From Paroedura picta (Eukaryota; Chordata; Lepidosauria; Squamata; Gekkonidae): DNA of 64,000 nt. The stretch is from assembly GCF_049243985.1 (NCBI RefSeq), contig NC_135370.1, positions 171,704,324-171,768,323 of the forward strand. Reading direction: 5' to 3'. Each line of letters opens with the position of its first letter. Positions within the stretch are counted from its first letter, which is position 1. Below the pieces are notes generated by a model. The model saw only the letters and a list, made by a program, of their open reading frames with translations. It was not told where the DNA came from and did not search any database. The translations under genes were made by a program, and so were the position numbers. This document shows, piece by piece, positions 43,907 through 55,519 of the stretch.

Positions 43907-45587
43907 GTATGTGTTTGGAGAACAGTGAGTACCCCTCTCTGCTCAATCCCGCTCTCCTGCCGAAAAACCTTGTTGCGGATGTGTTGCTTTCTGTGATGTC
44001 ACCACAAGGTGTTTGGCAACCTGGAGTTAGGACAACACCTTGCTTCATTAGATGCAGTGCAGAACAGCCACACCTGTTCCCTCTCTCTGCCTCGTGGCAT
44101 GTCAAAGTAGTTTCATAAAGGGGTGTAGCTAAGCAGGGGGAAAGCAGGGGGAAAAATTGTTCTCTTTAATATTTATTTTGAGATTTATGTCCTGCCCTAT
44201 CTTTGGAAACTCAGGGTGGATGATGCAAAATAGATGTAAAATCCCCAGGTGGATGATGCAAAATAAATGTAAAATTCCAGCAATACAAAACAAGTTTAAA
44301 TTGACCAATATTAGATTTGAAACTTTGAAAACACAGAATTGAATGTTAAAATTGCTTTGTCTCTCATGGGAAACAGGAGGGAGGGGGATCAGAAAAAAAT
44401 AGCCGCAGAGGAGTTTTAGCTGGGTAGAGTCGGACAGAGAAGTCAGCGGCTCCCAGTGTTACTTCAGGCCTCAACCAAATTAGAACAATATACTTAAAAT
44501 GCACATATTCAGATCAGTTCCCTTTCTTCTACTACTCCTGTCTCCCTGCGAGAATCTTACATTTTAAACCCGCTTTTGTCAGTTTCGTCTTTCTTAAACT
44601 AGACGACAGGTTGTCCAGTTAATAGTGTCTCCATACTAAACATGCAATAAATGAATTTCAAAGTGACCGGAAATGCATGCATGAATTATGGCAGAAGCAG
44701 TTTTTAAAAATTGTTTGGGTGGCGAATAGCAGTGGCCTTAGCCCATTTCAGACCTAATTGCCTGATTAAGTAATCCTTGGACAGGAAAGGTTTTGCATTA
44801 ATTCCTGCGGAGCTACTTATACATGTAAGGATCAGATTTTTCTAGTTGTTGCATGTAAAAAAATCCACTAATTCGGAGGCTTTTGAACATCCAATCGTAG
44901 CCAAGCGGATATCTGAAAAGCCTACTTAAAAGTACAGTCTTGTGGTACATTGTTGTTTCCCGGAACCCTTTTCTCTCTTTCTTTCTCTGCCATTTAATGT
45001 GGCAACCTGTGCACCCTTGTTTACAACCATACATTACATCAGATGTAGTGCTACGAGTTCATTAGTGCAACTGTGTGGGTTGCCACGACTGAAAGGATTA
45101 AGTGGCAATACGGGCAAAAGAGCCTGAGGACTAAAGGTGAATAAGGAGAGAAAGGGCACCTGAAATCACATCAAGTGTGCTCAACCAGGGCTGAAAACGG
45201 TTGGAAAATGTGTGCGGCTAAGTCGTTTCGGCTCAACCGTAGTCGACATGCTGGTGGTGGAACGCAGAGATGTTTCCTTTGTTTCGATCTGCGGCTGCTA
45301 CAATAGAGGTCTGTGTGTTTGACCTCCAGGACGTTCTAGGAAATCTAGGAGGCTGCTGTATTCAGAGAAGATAATTAGCAAGGTTGTGGCTGTCTGACCT
45401 TTCTGTAGAATCAGAAAATCTGCCAGAGAAGGTTCAAGAGAGTACAAGCTAATAGTGCGTAGGCCTGGTTCAGATGCCACAGTGGGTTAGACAAGACACA
45501 ACGTTGGAAGTGAGCCGTAATTATGAAAGGTGTTTGTGTGTGTGTGTGTGTGTGGGGGGGGTAGTAAGGTTCTTGAAGGGACAGGTA

Positions 45588-45870
45588 GAAGAAGAAGAAG
45601 AAGAGTTGGTTCTTATATGCCGCTTTTCCCTACCCGAAGGAGGCTCAAAGCGGCTTACAGTCGCCTTCCCATTCCTCTCCCCACAACAGACACCCTGTGG
45701 GGTAGGTGAGGCTGAGAGAGCCCTGATGTCATTGCCCGGTCAGAACAGTTTTATCAGTGCCGTGGCGAGCCCAAGGTCACCCAGCTGGTTGCATGTGGGG
45801 GAGCGCAGAATCGAACCTGGCATGCCAGATTAGAAGTCCGCACTCCTAACCACTACACCAAACTGGCTCA
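45588..45870 (-). mobile_element. SINE A, young subfamily
   Basis: Full-length minus copy in CLBA1 intron, starting with (gaa)n and ending 'ccactacaccaaactggctc'. A (TG)n run precedes it at 45535. 43907-45580 shows only a 35-bp tandem duplication near 44210-44275 and an L2-like piece at 44164. Confidence 0.9.
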
Positions 45871-46039
45871 GTAACGGAATATCTTTTATCGTTTCCTGGA
45901 GAATGGATGAGAAATACAGCCTATGTTGAATGTTTCAAGGCCAGGAGAAGATGAGCAGTTGATCAAATGATTCTGAGTTTCCTATTAGAGGTTGTATGAA
46001 CATGTAGGGTGCAGGGAATCTTTCTATCTTCAAGGACAC

Positions 46040-46610
46040 AAAGAGCCAGCGTGGTGTAATGGGGAGCCAGGTTTGAATTTCCCGACTTCTTCTTTACAAG
46101 AAGCCTGCTAGTGGTCCCCAACCTTTTTATCACCGGGGACCACTGAACGCTTGACAATTTTACTGAGGCCCACTGCCCTAACGCTCTCTGACTCTGGTCG
46201 CTATGGTAATGTTTAAACATCCCTTCAAAATAAGATACAGACACGCCACAACAATGAACATAAGGAACATTTTATTTTCATGGAAATTTTAACTCATGAC
46301 AATGGCAAATCAATGGGAACCCTGAGCTTGTTTCTCTGCAATGAGATAGTCCCATCTGGGAGTGATGGGAGACAATGACACCCGAAGTGTGTTGTAAAGG
46401 GCCGGGGGGGGGGAGAAGGCGTCCTTCGCGGCCCACCTCCAGTTAGTCGACGGGCCACATATGGTCCGCGGCCCACAGGTTGGGGATCACTATGCTAGAC
46501 AACTTTGGGCCAATCACAGTTCTGTCAGAACTCTCTCAGCGCCACCTGCCTCAAGAGATGTTTGTTTTGGGGACAGGAAGGGAAAAGCGAATGACCTATT
46601 TTCTTCTTTT
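46040..46610 (+). mobile_element. Old SINE A interrupted by hAT
   Basis: Head at 46042-46107 ('agagccagcgtggtgtaatg … agcctgct'), tail resumes at about 46490 ('tgctagacaactttgggcca') to about 46610. The string tgctag is repeated on each side of the hAT insertion. Confidence 0.7.
46108..46494. mobile_element. Non-autonomous hAT transposon (about 385 bp)
   Basis: 'agtggtccccaacctttt' and 'acaggttggggatcact' are the inverted ends. It is the same family as 29130 in the opposite orientation, with the same 'ttaactcatgacaatgg' interior and G homopolymer. Confidence 0.8.
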
Positions 46611-46679
46611 TTTGGTGGGAGCTATATAACACATAATAATCAGCCTCAATGTATTAGGATTGCTTTCCTTTTATTCTAG

Positions 46680-46828
46680 GCTAGCCTCAGCTCTGAAGAT
46701 GTTTTTAAACTCAGCTTTCCGGAAGTTCCTGTACCACAGTCCTCGGAGAACATAAGATGCTTGAATCAGATGCTCGATGCAAACACTGAAGATGTGGGCG
46801 TGCCCGAACATACAAAAATGCAACCTTG
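46680..46828 (+). CDS. CLBA1: CLBA1 second coding exon
   Basis: 149 nt between ttttattctag and gtaacc. It adds residues 161-209 plus two bases of codon 210: ASLSSEDVFKLSFPEVPVPQ then SSENIRCLNQMLDANTEDVG. It aligns in order with the human segment that reads roughly 'SYENILK-FQEI-VQQA-ED-STIDHFLE'. In frame with the previous exon (phase 0) and the next (phase 2). Acidic and moderately hydrophobic. No other function can be read. Confidence 0.88.
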
Positions 46829-47278
46829 GTAACCATTTGAAATATTAGCTAATGCCTACCTGCCTGTCAGACGGTTCCTAAGCTGTTTGTGGCATGCAAA
46901 TTGAAAGTCTTAAAAGTAATTGGTATGTTGATGAGCATTCATGCTGCATAGTTCTGTTTGTTTCTGGAATAAGAGGGGGGTTTTTAGTTAGAGGTGTGGG
47001 ATATAGTTCTTTAGGATGGACGGGGACCCATTTGACTAACTGGCCGGTTCTTGTCAGTTTTCTACATGGTGTTTTTATTTTTGTTTCATTGTATAGTGTT
47101 AATTCTATCCCTGTTTGAGACATAGAAGCATGAGCCTGCGGACATCCTTTGTCGTCTAAACCACAAAATGGCTGCCTCAGGAGGCGGTGCCAACTGCAAA
47201 ATGTCAGGGAGTAGTGAGGGTATGCCTAACTCTAGTAGTAACTCTTCAGAGTTCCGGGCAGGAGCTCAGTTTAACAGT

Positions 47279-47895
47279 ATGCTTGGCGTAGTGGTTAGGA
47301 GATTTGGCTTCTAATCTGGTGAGCCAGGTTTAATTTTGCACTCCCCCACAAGCAGCCAGCTGGGTGACCTTGGGCTCACCACAGCACTGATAAAGCTGTT
47401 CTGACTAAGCAGTAATATCAGGGCTCTCTCCGCCTCACCTCCCTCACAGGGTGACTGTTGTGGGGAGAGGAAAGGGAAGGCGACTGTAAGCTGCTTTGAG
47501 ATTCCTTCGGTAAAGAAAAGCAGCATATAAGAACAAATTCTTTTTCTTCAGTAATCTCAGGGTTGTGTCGGCCTCACCTCCCTCACAGGACGTCTGTTGT
47601 GGAGAGAGGAAAGGGAAGGCCAATGTAAGCTGCTTTGAGAAGGCGGTCAAATTGCACAACCCTATCATGGTGTAGTGGCTCAGAGCAGCTAATCTGGAGA
47701 GCCAGGTTCAATTTCCCCAGTCTTCCACATGCAGCCGGCTGGGTACATCTTAGGGCTGTCCTTGCAGAGCAGTTCTCCTGAGTTCCCTCAGACCCACCTA
47801 TCTCACAAGGGTGTCTATTGTGGGGAGAGGTGTTCATAAGCCACTCAGGGACACCTTCAGGTAGTGAAAAGTGTGGTGTTAAAAAGAGAGCTCTT
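47279..47895 (+). mobile_element. Three SINE A copies in direct order
   Basis: 47279-47545 is nearly complete ('cttggcgtagtggttaggag'). 47546-47640 repeats only the 3' half ('cagtaatctcagggttgtgt'). 47660-47895 is another older copy ('atggtgtagtggctcagagc'). The middle piece looks like a partial tandem duplication of the first. Confidence 0.75.
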
Positions 47896-48009
47896 CTTAT
47901 GTAGTACTACGGTGCTTGAGGGGGGTTTTGTCACTTCTTCAGCTTTGCAGTCAGATAGGAAAATCTGCTGTAAGAGTTGCTGGGTGGGAGTCAGTCCTAA
48001 ATAGCTGTA

Positions 48010-48312
48010 TAGGTAAAGGTTTCACCTGTGCAAGCACCGGGTCATGTCTGACCCTTGGGGTGACGCCCTCTAGAGTTTTCATGGCAGACTCAATACGGGG
48101 TGGTTTGCCAGTGCAATTAGTCATTACCGTTTACTCCCCCAGTCATTACCGTTTACCCCCCAGCAGCAAGCTGGGTACTCATTTTACCGACCTCGGAAGG
48201 ATGGAAGGCTGAGTCAACCTTGAGCCGGCTGCTGGGATCGAACACCCAACCTCATGGACATAGCTTCAGGCAGCATGTCTGCTGCTTGCCACTCTGCGCC
48301 CCAAGAGGCTCT
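48010..48312 (-). mobile_element. SINE B with a small internal duplication
   Basis: Complete minus copy. 'agtcattaccgttta' occurs twice (48118 and 48139), a 20-bp internal duplication. A further 'ctaaatagctgtatag' flank repeats at 47997 and 48312, a 16-bp target-site duplication. Confidence 0.88.
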
Positions 48313-48519
48313 AAATAGCTGTATAGGGTCAAGTTATTCTGAGGCTGCTAAGTTCACTATTGGAGTTTTGGAAGGACGGCTTGTACTGTCGAGCCCAACA
48401 CTGAAGTCTTAAAAAGCGCTATATCCCCACAGAGCTGTTGGGGGGTTGTGGTGGGGCAGGGGTGGGGCACGCTGGCCAGCAGTTTGATCTTCTTCAGGCC
48501 CCTACCCTCCAGTAACTGA

Positions 48520-48800
48520 GAGCCAGTTTGGTGTAGTGGTTAGGAGTGCGGACTTCTAATCTGGCATGCCAGGTTCGATTCTGCACTCCCCCACATGCAA
48601 CCAGCTGGGTGACTTTGGGCTCGCCACGGCACTGATAAAGCTGTTCTGACCGAGCAGTGATATCAGGGCTCTCTCAGCCTCACCCACCCCACAGGGTGTT
48701 TGTTGTGGGGAGAGGAATGGGAAGGCGACTGTAAGCCATTTTGAGCCTCCTTCGGGTAGGGAAAAGCGGCATATAAGAACCAACTCTTCTTCTTCTTCTA
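48520..48800 (+). mobile_element. SINE A, young subfamily
   Basis: 'gagagccagtttggtgtagt' to '(cttcttcttcttc)taacagg'. Very close to the copies at 51553 and 45588. Confidence 0.93.
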
Positions 48801-49513
48801 ACAGGCCTGTATTTCTTTATTTCTTACATTTTTAAGAAATACGCCTCAGGCCAGTTCCCAGGGAACACGAAGTCTAACATGACATACACCGTGTGAATTG
48901 AAGTAACTGCATCAATATCAACAACAACAACAACATCAACAATGTTGAACATTTAACTGGCCCAGCCGGGAGTGACGGGAAATAAATAGCTAATAATAAT
49001 ATTTAATTATTTCGCTATTAACATTTCGACCATAACCCTGCCGATTGGAGGGAGGGGGGTCCAGTTCACGGGACTTAACCAGATGCTTCTTGGGAAATGT
49101 ACATTCAAGGCTGCAGTTGGGTTTTGCATAGCCCTGATGCAGAGCTTTGCAGTTCTAAGGTACCATTTGTCTTTAGGGCTCTTTGCTGTGGGAAGGGTGT
49201 GCATGTGTGTGTTTATGTTTGTGTGTGGTGGGTGCAAAGTGCCTCTGGGCTGCCTTCCCCACCTTCTGCTCCATGGAGTGAGGGAGAGAAAAAACTCTGC
49301 TCCCTTCCCCAGACCTTTCTCACCAATGCCCTGTTTTGTTCCTTCCAGACTTGAGCTCCATGGTGGAGTGCCTATCAGAGTGGCAGTAAATCAGGGCAGT
49401 CTGCAGAGGAGGTGGTGGTATGGGGTTCTGCGTCTTCTGTGGCCTTGATACATTAACCTCCCCCACACATACCCACCCCCACATGGCTGAAGGCTGAGCA
49501 TGCTCCTCTAGGA

Positions 49514-49791
49514 CAGTGGTCCCCAACCTGCAGGCCGCAGCCCTGTGCCGGACCGCGAAGGCCATGGCGCCGGGCCACGCATCCCTCTCCCCGCCCCCCC
49601 CGCCCCCGCAGTAAAAAACTTCCCAGGCCGCAAGCTCGCGGCCTGGGAAGCTTCTTACTGCGGGAGGGCGGGGAGAGGGAATCAGGGCCGGCCCGCGCAT
49701 TGTGCATGCGCAATGCGCGGGCACGTCCCGGTGCGCGGGCGCGGCCCGATGCCCTGCCAGTCCCCAGCCTCAGAAAGGTTGGGGACCACTG
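49514..49791. mobile_element. GC-rich palindromic hAT transposon (278 bp)
   Basis: Ends cagtggtccccaacct and aggttggggaccactg with a perfect 8-bp target duplication ctctagga (49506-49513, 49792-49799). Inside, 'cttcccaggccgc-aagct-gcggcctgggaag' is a near-perfect stem, and the sequence is full of CG dinucleotides. No gene. 48960-49505 and 49800-50280 are otherwise unique. Confidence 0.92.
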
Positions 49792-50283
49792 CTCTAGGAG
49801 ACGTGGAAGGTCCTGAGCAGCTAGACTTGCTAAAAGGGGGTGGGGCGAAAGCAATCAGGGTTGGGAAGGATTCGGTTTGCAGGGGCCATTAAGAGGTCGT
49901 AAGATTCTGGAGAAGGAGCTTTGGGCGGGGAGGGTTGTCATGTCCATGTGTGTGTCTTGTCACACACACAAGCCGTTCCTTTTGAGCAGCTAACTCCATT
50001 GTTGGGTCTCAAACATTGGCCTCATTTAGAGCCTGGTGTAATGATTATAAAAGAGGACAAAGTCCTTCCAGTTTGCCCCAAAGCTACTTCTTTCAGCCTC
50101 CTTCTTTTGCAAAGAAGAAATGGTCTTTGCTGAATTCCTTGGGGGGGGGGGGTGGTGGAGATGACACAGAACTGCTCTTCTACAGTCAGTTTTTTTTTTT
50201 ACCACCACTAACAAATAGAAAACAAAACTGAGTTTGAGTCCAGCAGCCCCTTTAAGACCAACAATGTTTATTCAACATTGTAG

Positions 50284-50565
50284 AAGAAGAAGAAGAGTTG
50301 GTTCTTATATGCCGCTTTTCCCTACCCAAAGGAGGCTCAAAGCGGCTTACAGTCGCCTTCCCATTCCTCTCCCCACAACAGACACCCTGTGGGGTGGGTG
50401 AGGCTGAGAGAGCGCTGATATCACTGCTCGGTCAGAACAGTTTTATCAGTGTCGTGGCGAGCCCAAGGTCACCCAGCTGGTTGCATGTGGGGGAGCGCAG
50501 AATCGAACCCGGCATGCCAGATTAGAAGTCCGCACTCCTAACCACTACACCAAACTGGCTCTCAT
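50284..50565 (-). mobile_element. SINE A, young subfamily
   Basis: Minus copy, with a fold-back repeat piece just before it ('agtccagcagcccctttaag' at 50236). It faces the plus copies at 48520 and 51553 in the same CLBA1 intron. Confidence 0.92.
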
Positions 50566-51109
50566 TGTGAGCCTTCATGTGCATGCACACTGCCTCAATT
50601 ACAATGAAATGAGTTACCAGTCCATACCGATAGGTAAAGTGTGAGCAGTAAACTAACATGCAGCGTAACGAAAATGTTTAGTAGATTCCAGAATCAAACA
50701 GGGACAACAAACTTCGTTTATAAAGTTACCATTTGTTTGGGTTCCATTCCAGGGGGAAAACATAGTAAAGGAAATAAGTATGCCAAAATGGGAGAGTTGT
50801 CAGCAGACGGTGCCTTTAATTGTGGCATGCTGGGAGCAATTAGTTGAGATCCCGTCCTTATGCTTTCCCCATCTCCTGTCAAGCATGGAGGCATCTCCAC
50901 AGCATCCTCTTCTTTGAAGGGGGGCGATTGACTGTGCAAAGCCATATCAGATAGATAGAAAGCAAAGTTAGCCCCTCATGTTAATATGCTTCTGCATGCC
51001 ATTTGCAGGAGTTGTAACTTCAGAATTACAAGTTAGTTGTGCTATCTGGAAAGCAGCTGCTGGGGTGCTTCAGTTATAACTCATGGTTCTGTGTCCCTCA
51101 ACAAGGGTG

Positions 51110-51890
51110 AGCAGGGGCCTGCAGACCAAGCCTGAAGCTAAAGAACTTGGGAATGTTCAATCTGCGGAAGAGGAGGGGGTGGAGGGACATGATCGAAGTA
51201 TTGAAGGTTCAAGGGGGTGGCAGGTGACAGTGGATGAGCGATAGGGTTGAGAGTGTCCTGCATAGTGCAGGGGGTTGGACTAGATGACCCAGGAGGACCC
51301 TTCCAACTCTATGATTCTATGATTCTGAATTCCGTCTAAACATCCAGCTGAAGTTCCTGACAGTTAGAGTGGTTTCTCAGTGGAACAGGCTTCTTCGGGA
51401 GGTGGTGGGTTCTCCATCTTTGGAGATTTTCGGACAGAGGCTGGATAGCTATCTGGCGGAGAGGATGATTCTGTGAAGGCTCAAGGGGGTGGCAGGTGAC
51501 AGTGGATGAGTGACAGGGTTGAGAGTCTCCTGCATGGTGCAGGGGTTTGGACTAGAGAGCCAGTTTGGTGTAGTGGTTAGGAGTGAGGACTTCTAATCTG
51601 GCATGCCAGGTTCGATTCTGCGCTCCCCCACATGTAACTAGCTGGGTGACATTGGGCTCGCCACGGCACTGATAAAACTGTTCTGACCGAGCAGTGATAT
51701 CAGGGCTCTCTCAGCCTCACCCACCCCACAGGGTGTCTGTTGTGGGGAGAGGAATGGGAAGGCGACTGTAAGCCGCTTTGAGCCTCCTTCGGGTAGGGAA
51801 AAGCGGCATATAAGAACCAACACTTCTTCTTCTTCTTCTAGATGACCCAGGAGGTCCCTTCCGACTCTATGATTGGAAAGGCTGTCTCTT
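51110..51890 (+). mobile_element. CR1 LINE 3' ends, interrupted by SINE A
   Basis: 51130-51335 ends in 'ccaactctatgattctatga'. A second CR1 tail starts at about 51340 ('ttccgtctaaacatccagct') and runs to 51552, then resumes after the SINE at 51839 ('tagatgacccaggaggtccc'). Confidence 0.8.
51553..51838 (+). mobile_element. SINE A, young subfamily, inside CR1
   Basis: Inserted in the CR1 phrase 'ttggactaga/tgaccc'; ctaga occurs on both sides. The tail is (cttcttctt)n. Confidence 0.93.
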
Positions 51891-51984
51891 AGAGAAGGGC
51901 TGTTCCTTAGGCAACAATGCAGAAAGCTTACAGTAATGGTTTAAAATTATGGGCGGAAAGGTGCTATCGGGGTATTAGGGGAAA

Positions 51985-53000
51985 TTCTTTTACAGTCCAA
52001 GTAGTTCAGCAAGGCCAAGGAGGCCGTGAGCTCCCCCCTCACTGGTGGTCTTCAAGCAGTGGCTGGATGAACACTGGTCATGGATACTTTATGCTGATCT
52101 TGCATTGACCAAGGGGGGGTTGAACAAGATGTTTTTTTTGGCCCCTCCCAACTCCTATGACTTTGTCATCTTGATTGGGCAAATACATCATCCATGGTCC
52201 ATGGACTGAGCACTGGGAGCATACAATTGAGAAATCTGAATTCCGATGCAAGCCGAACGATGAACTCTCATTCAGAAAGTCGCCTATGCCCTGTTTCAAT
52301 CCCCAACCTGTGAAACGCAAAGAACAAGGAAGGTTTCTTTCCTCTTGTGTGCCTATGAAATAGGCCTTGAGGCTTCAGGGAACATCTGCTGAGAAATCAC
52401 TTGTTGAGATAGAATGCCTGCTGACCTGCAGAGGTATGTTCAGGTGGGTCACCGTGTTGGTCTGAAGCAGCAGAACAAATTGAGAGTCCAGGGGCACCTT
52501 TACAACCGACAGAAGTTTTATTCACAGTAGGAGCTTTCGTGCTCACGCTCACCCCCTCAGACACTGCATCAGAGGAAGTGTGTGTGCACACAGAAGCTCG
52601 TACGATGAATAAAAACTTTGTTGGTCTCAGCCTGGAGAAAAGGAGGTTGAGAGGGGACATGATAGCCCTCATTAAGTATTTGAAAGGTTGTCACTTGGAG
52701 GAGGGCAGGATGCTGTTTCTGCTGGCTGCAGAGGAGAGGACACGCAGTAATGGGTTTAAACTTCAAGTACAACGATATAGGCTAGATATCAGGAAAAAGT
52801 TTTTCAGTCAGAGTAGTTCAGCAGTGGAATAGGCTGCCTAAGGAGGTGGTGAGCTCCCCCTCACTGTCAGTCTTCAAGCAAAGGTTGGATACACACTTTT
52901 CTTGGATGCTTTAGGATGCTTTGAGCTGATCCTGCGTTGAGCAGGGGGTTGGACTAGATGGCCTGTATGGCCCCTTCCAACTCTAGGATTCTATGATTCT
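51985..53000 (+). mobile_element. CR1 fragments around a fold-back repeat
   Basis: 51985-52165 is a CR1 tail. 52438-52625 is a fold-back-family piece ('gcagcagaacaaattgagag', 'gatgaataaaaactttgttg'). 52630-53000 is a well-kept CR1 end encoding [20 protein letters not shown], close to the copy at 57730. Confidence 0.75.
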
Positions 53001-53018
53001 AAAGGTGCCACTAGACCA

Positions 53019-53215
53019 GCAGTGCTCAACCGCCATAACCCCAACTGCAGCGGGGGCGGCGCGCACAGGCTTTCAACAATCTGGAGGCGGCATGAAGGTG
53101 GCCCAGTGCCATGGCACCGCCTCCTGCCGCCCCCACCACCAACCTGTCCTGGCAACCCTGCGGAAAGGGCCAGGCGACCCCGCTTGGAATCAGGACCCCA
53201 AGGATGAGAACCACT
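53019..53215. mobile_element. hAT-like miniature, GC-rich
   Basis: 'cagcagtgctcaaccgcc' and 'aaggatgagaaccactgcac' are short inverted ends. The interior is rich in CG and CCGCC. Flanks 'actagacc' / 'actggacc' agree at 7 of 8. Confidence 0.6.
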
Positions 53216-53861
53216 GCACTGGACCCTGGAAACATATGTGTGAGTGAATTCTATCACCAGAAGCCCAAGTTTGGAGTTGATGCAAAAACTTCTGTCTAAA
53301 GTGGTCCATTTGTGTCATGCGGTAGCTGTCGGGTGACAGATATGCACGTGTGAACCAGTCCGAAGGCAACTGTGATCAAAACTGAGCCTTTGAACCGGCT
53401 GTACGTTCAAATAAATCTTCCATGAACTAGCTAGGTAATAAATGCTCAGCGGGGAAAGACGTTCCTACCCCATAGGCAGAAACTGAGGGAAGAGGCCCCT
53501 TTGACCAGGAACTTCCCTGCAGGTCAGATTTAACAAGATCAACTCCACTGTCTCGAAGTATCTCTTTACCTGCTGGACAACCACAAACCTCAGAGCAGCA
53601 GAACTCAAGAGTGTACCTGTGCATGCTCCTTTGGGCGGATCTTGGAAAGGCATGGAATATATATATTTTAAATGAATTGCCAGAGCTCCCTTTAGAGAAT
53701 CCTGGCGCTTATAATTATGCTAAGTATATAGAAACTGCCTCTACCCTCATGGAGCTACAATTCCCAGGATGCATTAGGAAGCCATTAACCCTTTTTGCAC
53801 CTGGAGCGTGTGCTTGCGTTTTTGTGCTCTCCCATTAACATTTCTTGCATTTCCTTTAAAG

Positions 53862-53991
53862 CACAGATTCTGCGAACTTGTGGAAACTTCTTACTCGCGC
53901 CAGGAGCCCTTCTGGTTTGAGATGTCCCTGGAATGAATCTCATTGCCAGGAAAACCTTTTAGCCGTTCTTGGCATAGATGCTCATCAAAAG
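53862..53991 (+). CDS. CLBA1: CLBA1 third coding exon (aftiphilin-like 'LGID' segment)
   Basis: 130 nt between ttcctttaaag and gtactt. With the two carried-over bases it encodes residues 210-253, ending WNESHCQENLLAVLGIDAHQ K. The pattern W-x-x-S-x-x-x-x-x-LL-x-x-LGID is shared with the C-terminal clathrin-binding region of aftiphilin, and the human CLBA1 segment '[22 protein letters not shown]' matches closely. This is the most conserved part of the gene and the basis for the name. Phase 2 in, phase 0 out. A Bov-B insertion begins only 71 bp after its donor. Confidence 0.95.
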
Positions 53992-54062
53992 GTACTTAAA
54001 AAAAATCCCCTACAGTACTGTAGTATTTCTTTTTAACCTTAATGTGTATTATGGTCCAGGTT

Positions 54063-54734
54063 TGTTGTTGTTATGTGCGAAGTCGTGTCCGACCCATCGC
54101 GACCCCATGGACAATGATCCTCCAGGCCTTCCTGTCATCTACCATTCCCCGGAGTCCATTTAAGTTTGCACCTACTGCTTCAGTGACTCCATCCAGCCAC
54201 CTCATTCTCTGTCGTCCCCTTCTTCTTTTGCCCTCGATCGCTCCCAGCATTAGGCTCTTCTCCAGGGAGTCCTTCCTTCTCATGAGGTGGCCAAAGTATT
54301 TGAGTTTCATCTTCAGGATCTGGCCTTCTAAAGAGCAATCAGGGTTGATCTCCTCTAGGACTGACCGGTTTGTTCGCCTTGCAGTCCAAGGGACTCGCAA
54401 GAGTCTTCTCCAGCACCAGAGTTCAAAAGCCTCAATTCTTTGACGCTTGGCCTTCCTTATGGTCCAACTTTCGCAGCCATACATTGTTACTGGGAATACC
54501 ATAGCCTTGACTAAACGCACTTTTGTTGGCAGGGTGATGTCTCTGCTTTTTAGGATGCTGTCTAGATTTGCCATAGCTTTCCTCCCCAGGAGCAAGCGTC
54601 TTTTAATTTCTTTGCTGCAGTCCCCATCTGCAGTGATCTTGGAGCCCAGGAAAATAAAATCTGTCACTATCTCCATTTCTTCCCCATCTATCTGCCAGGA
54701 ATTGAGAGGGCCGGATGCCATGATCTTTGTTTTC
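54063..54734 (-). mobile_element. Bov-B (RTE) LINE, 5'-truncated, young
   Basis: 672 bp flanked by a perfect 11-bp target duplication tggtccaggtt (54052-54062, 54735-54745). The minus strand is open for 216 codons and encodes the Bov-B ORF2 C-terminus: FLGSKITADGDCSKEIKRRL, YGCESWTIRKAKRQRIEAFE, ELWCWRRLLRVPWTARR, and the end MGRTRLRT. It ends with a short (aac)n tail. Truncated in 5', so it cannot move itself. An intact frame and clean duplication suggest a recent insertion. Confidence 0.95.
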
Positions 54735-55048
54735 TGGTCCAGGTTAGTCTTGGGGAAATGTGTGTGGCTTTTTCATAAATTAGGAGGGCTAAATTTTAGA
54801 CTGGCTTGATAGCCAGCACGTGAGATTCCTGGTCAGTCTCTCCTCTCCACATCCTTCCTCTGCATGTGTTGAGGGGTGGGGTCTCAGGTTGTGGCAGAAT
54901 ACAATCATGGAAAGCCAGCATGAAATGACTGCGCCCCCTTCCCTGAATCCTCTGGAATTCTTGGGGACCTTAGGGAAGGAGCAGGCACCTTTTGGTTTTA
55001 TTTTATTAGTGGGAGGGAGGGAGGGGAAGTTGAGCTGCCGTTCTTGCC

Positions 55049-55517
55049 GTGCCGGTAATATTGTAACAGAAAACAGAACCTATCCCCGGCTATACTAAAC
55101 AATTTCACAATAAATACAAATAAACGTTTCTTCTCTTCTTTTATATATATATGTATATAAGAACAACCGGAACGGCCTCTAGATTGAACCGTTTTCAATT
55201 GGGTTTTCCTCAGTGGTTGTTTTTCAACTTATTGTATTGTTAATGAAGTCCTTCAAAAGGATCAAGTTTTCCTCTCAGAATTTAAATTATATATATGTGG
55301 CCTTTGGCTCCCAAGTTCGGGGAGGTCTAGTCAAAAGACTCTAGAGGCCGTTCCGGTTGTTCTTATATACATATATATATATATATAAAAGAAGAGATAA
55401 GAAACGTTTATTTGTATTTATTGTGAAATTGTTTAGTATAGCCCGGGATAGGTTCTGTTTTCTGTTACAATAATTTTGAACTGTCCCTTTTTTTTTCATG
55501 GTGTGCCGGTAATATTG
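55049..55517. mobile_element. Fold-back element with 15-bp target duplication
   Basis: The duplication gtgccggtaatattg lies at 55049-55063 and 55503-55517. Between them, arms at about 55064-55185 and 55341-55470 are near-perfect reverse complements (gttacaataatt / aatattgtaac ends; ccggaacggcctctag / ctagaggccgttccgg inner ends) around a unique 155-bp loop. About 439 bp inserted into an L2-like tail. The superfamily is unknown. Confidence 0.85.
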
Positions 55518-55519
55518 GC

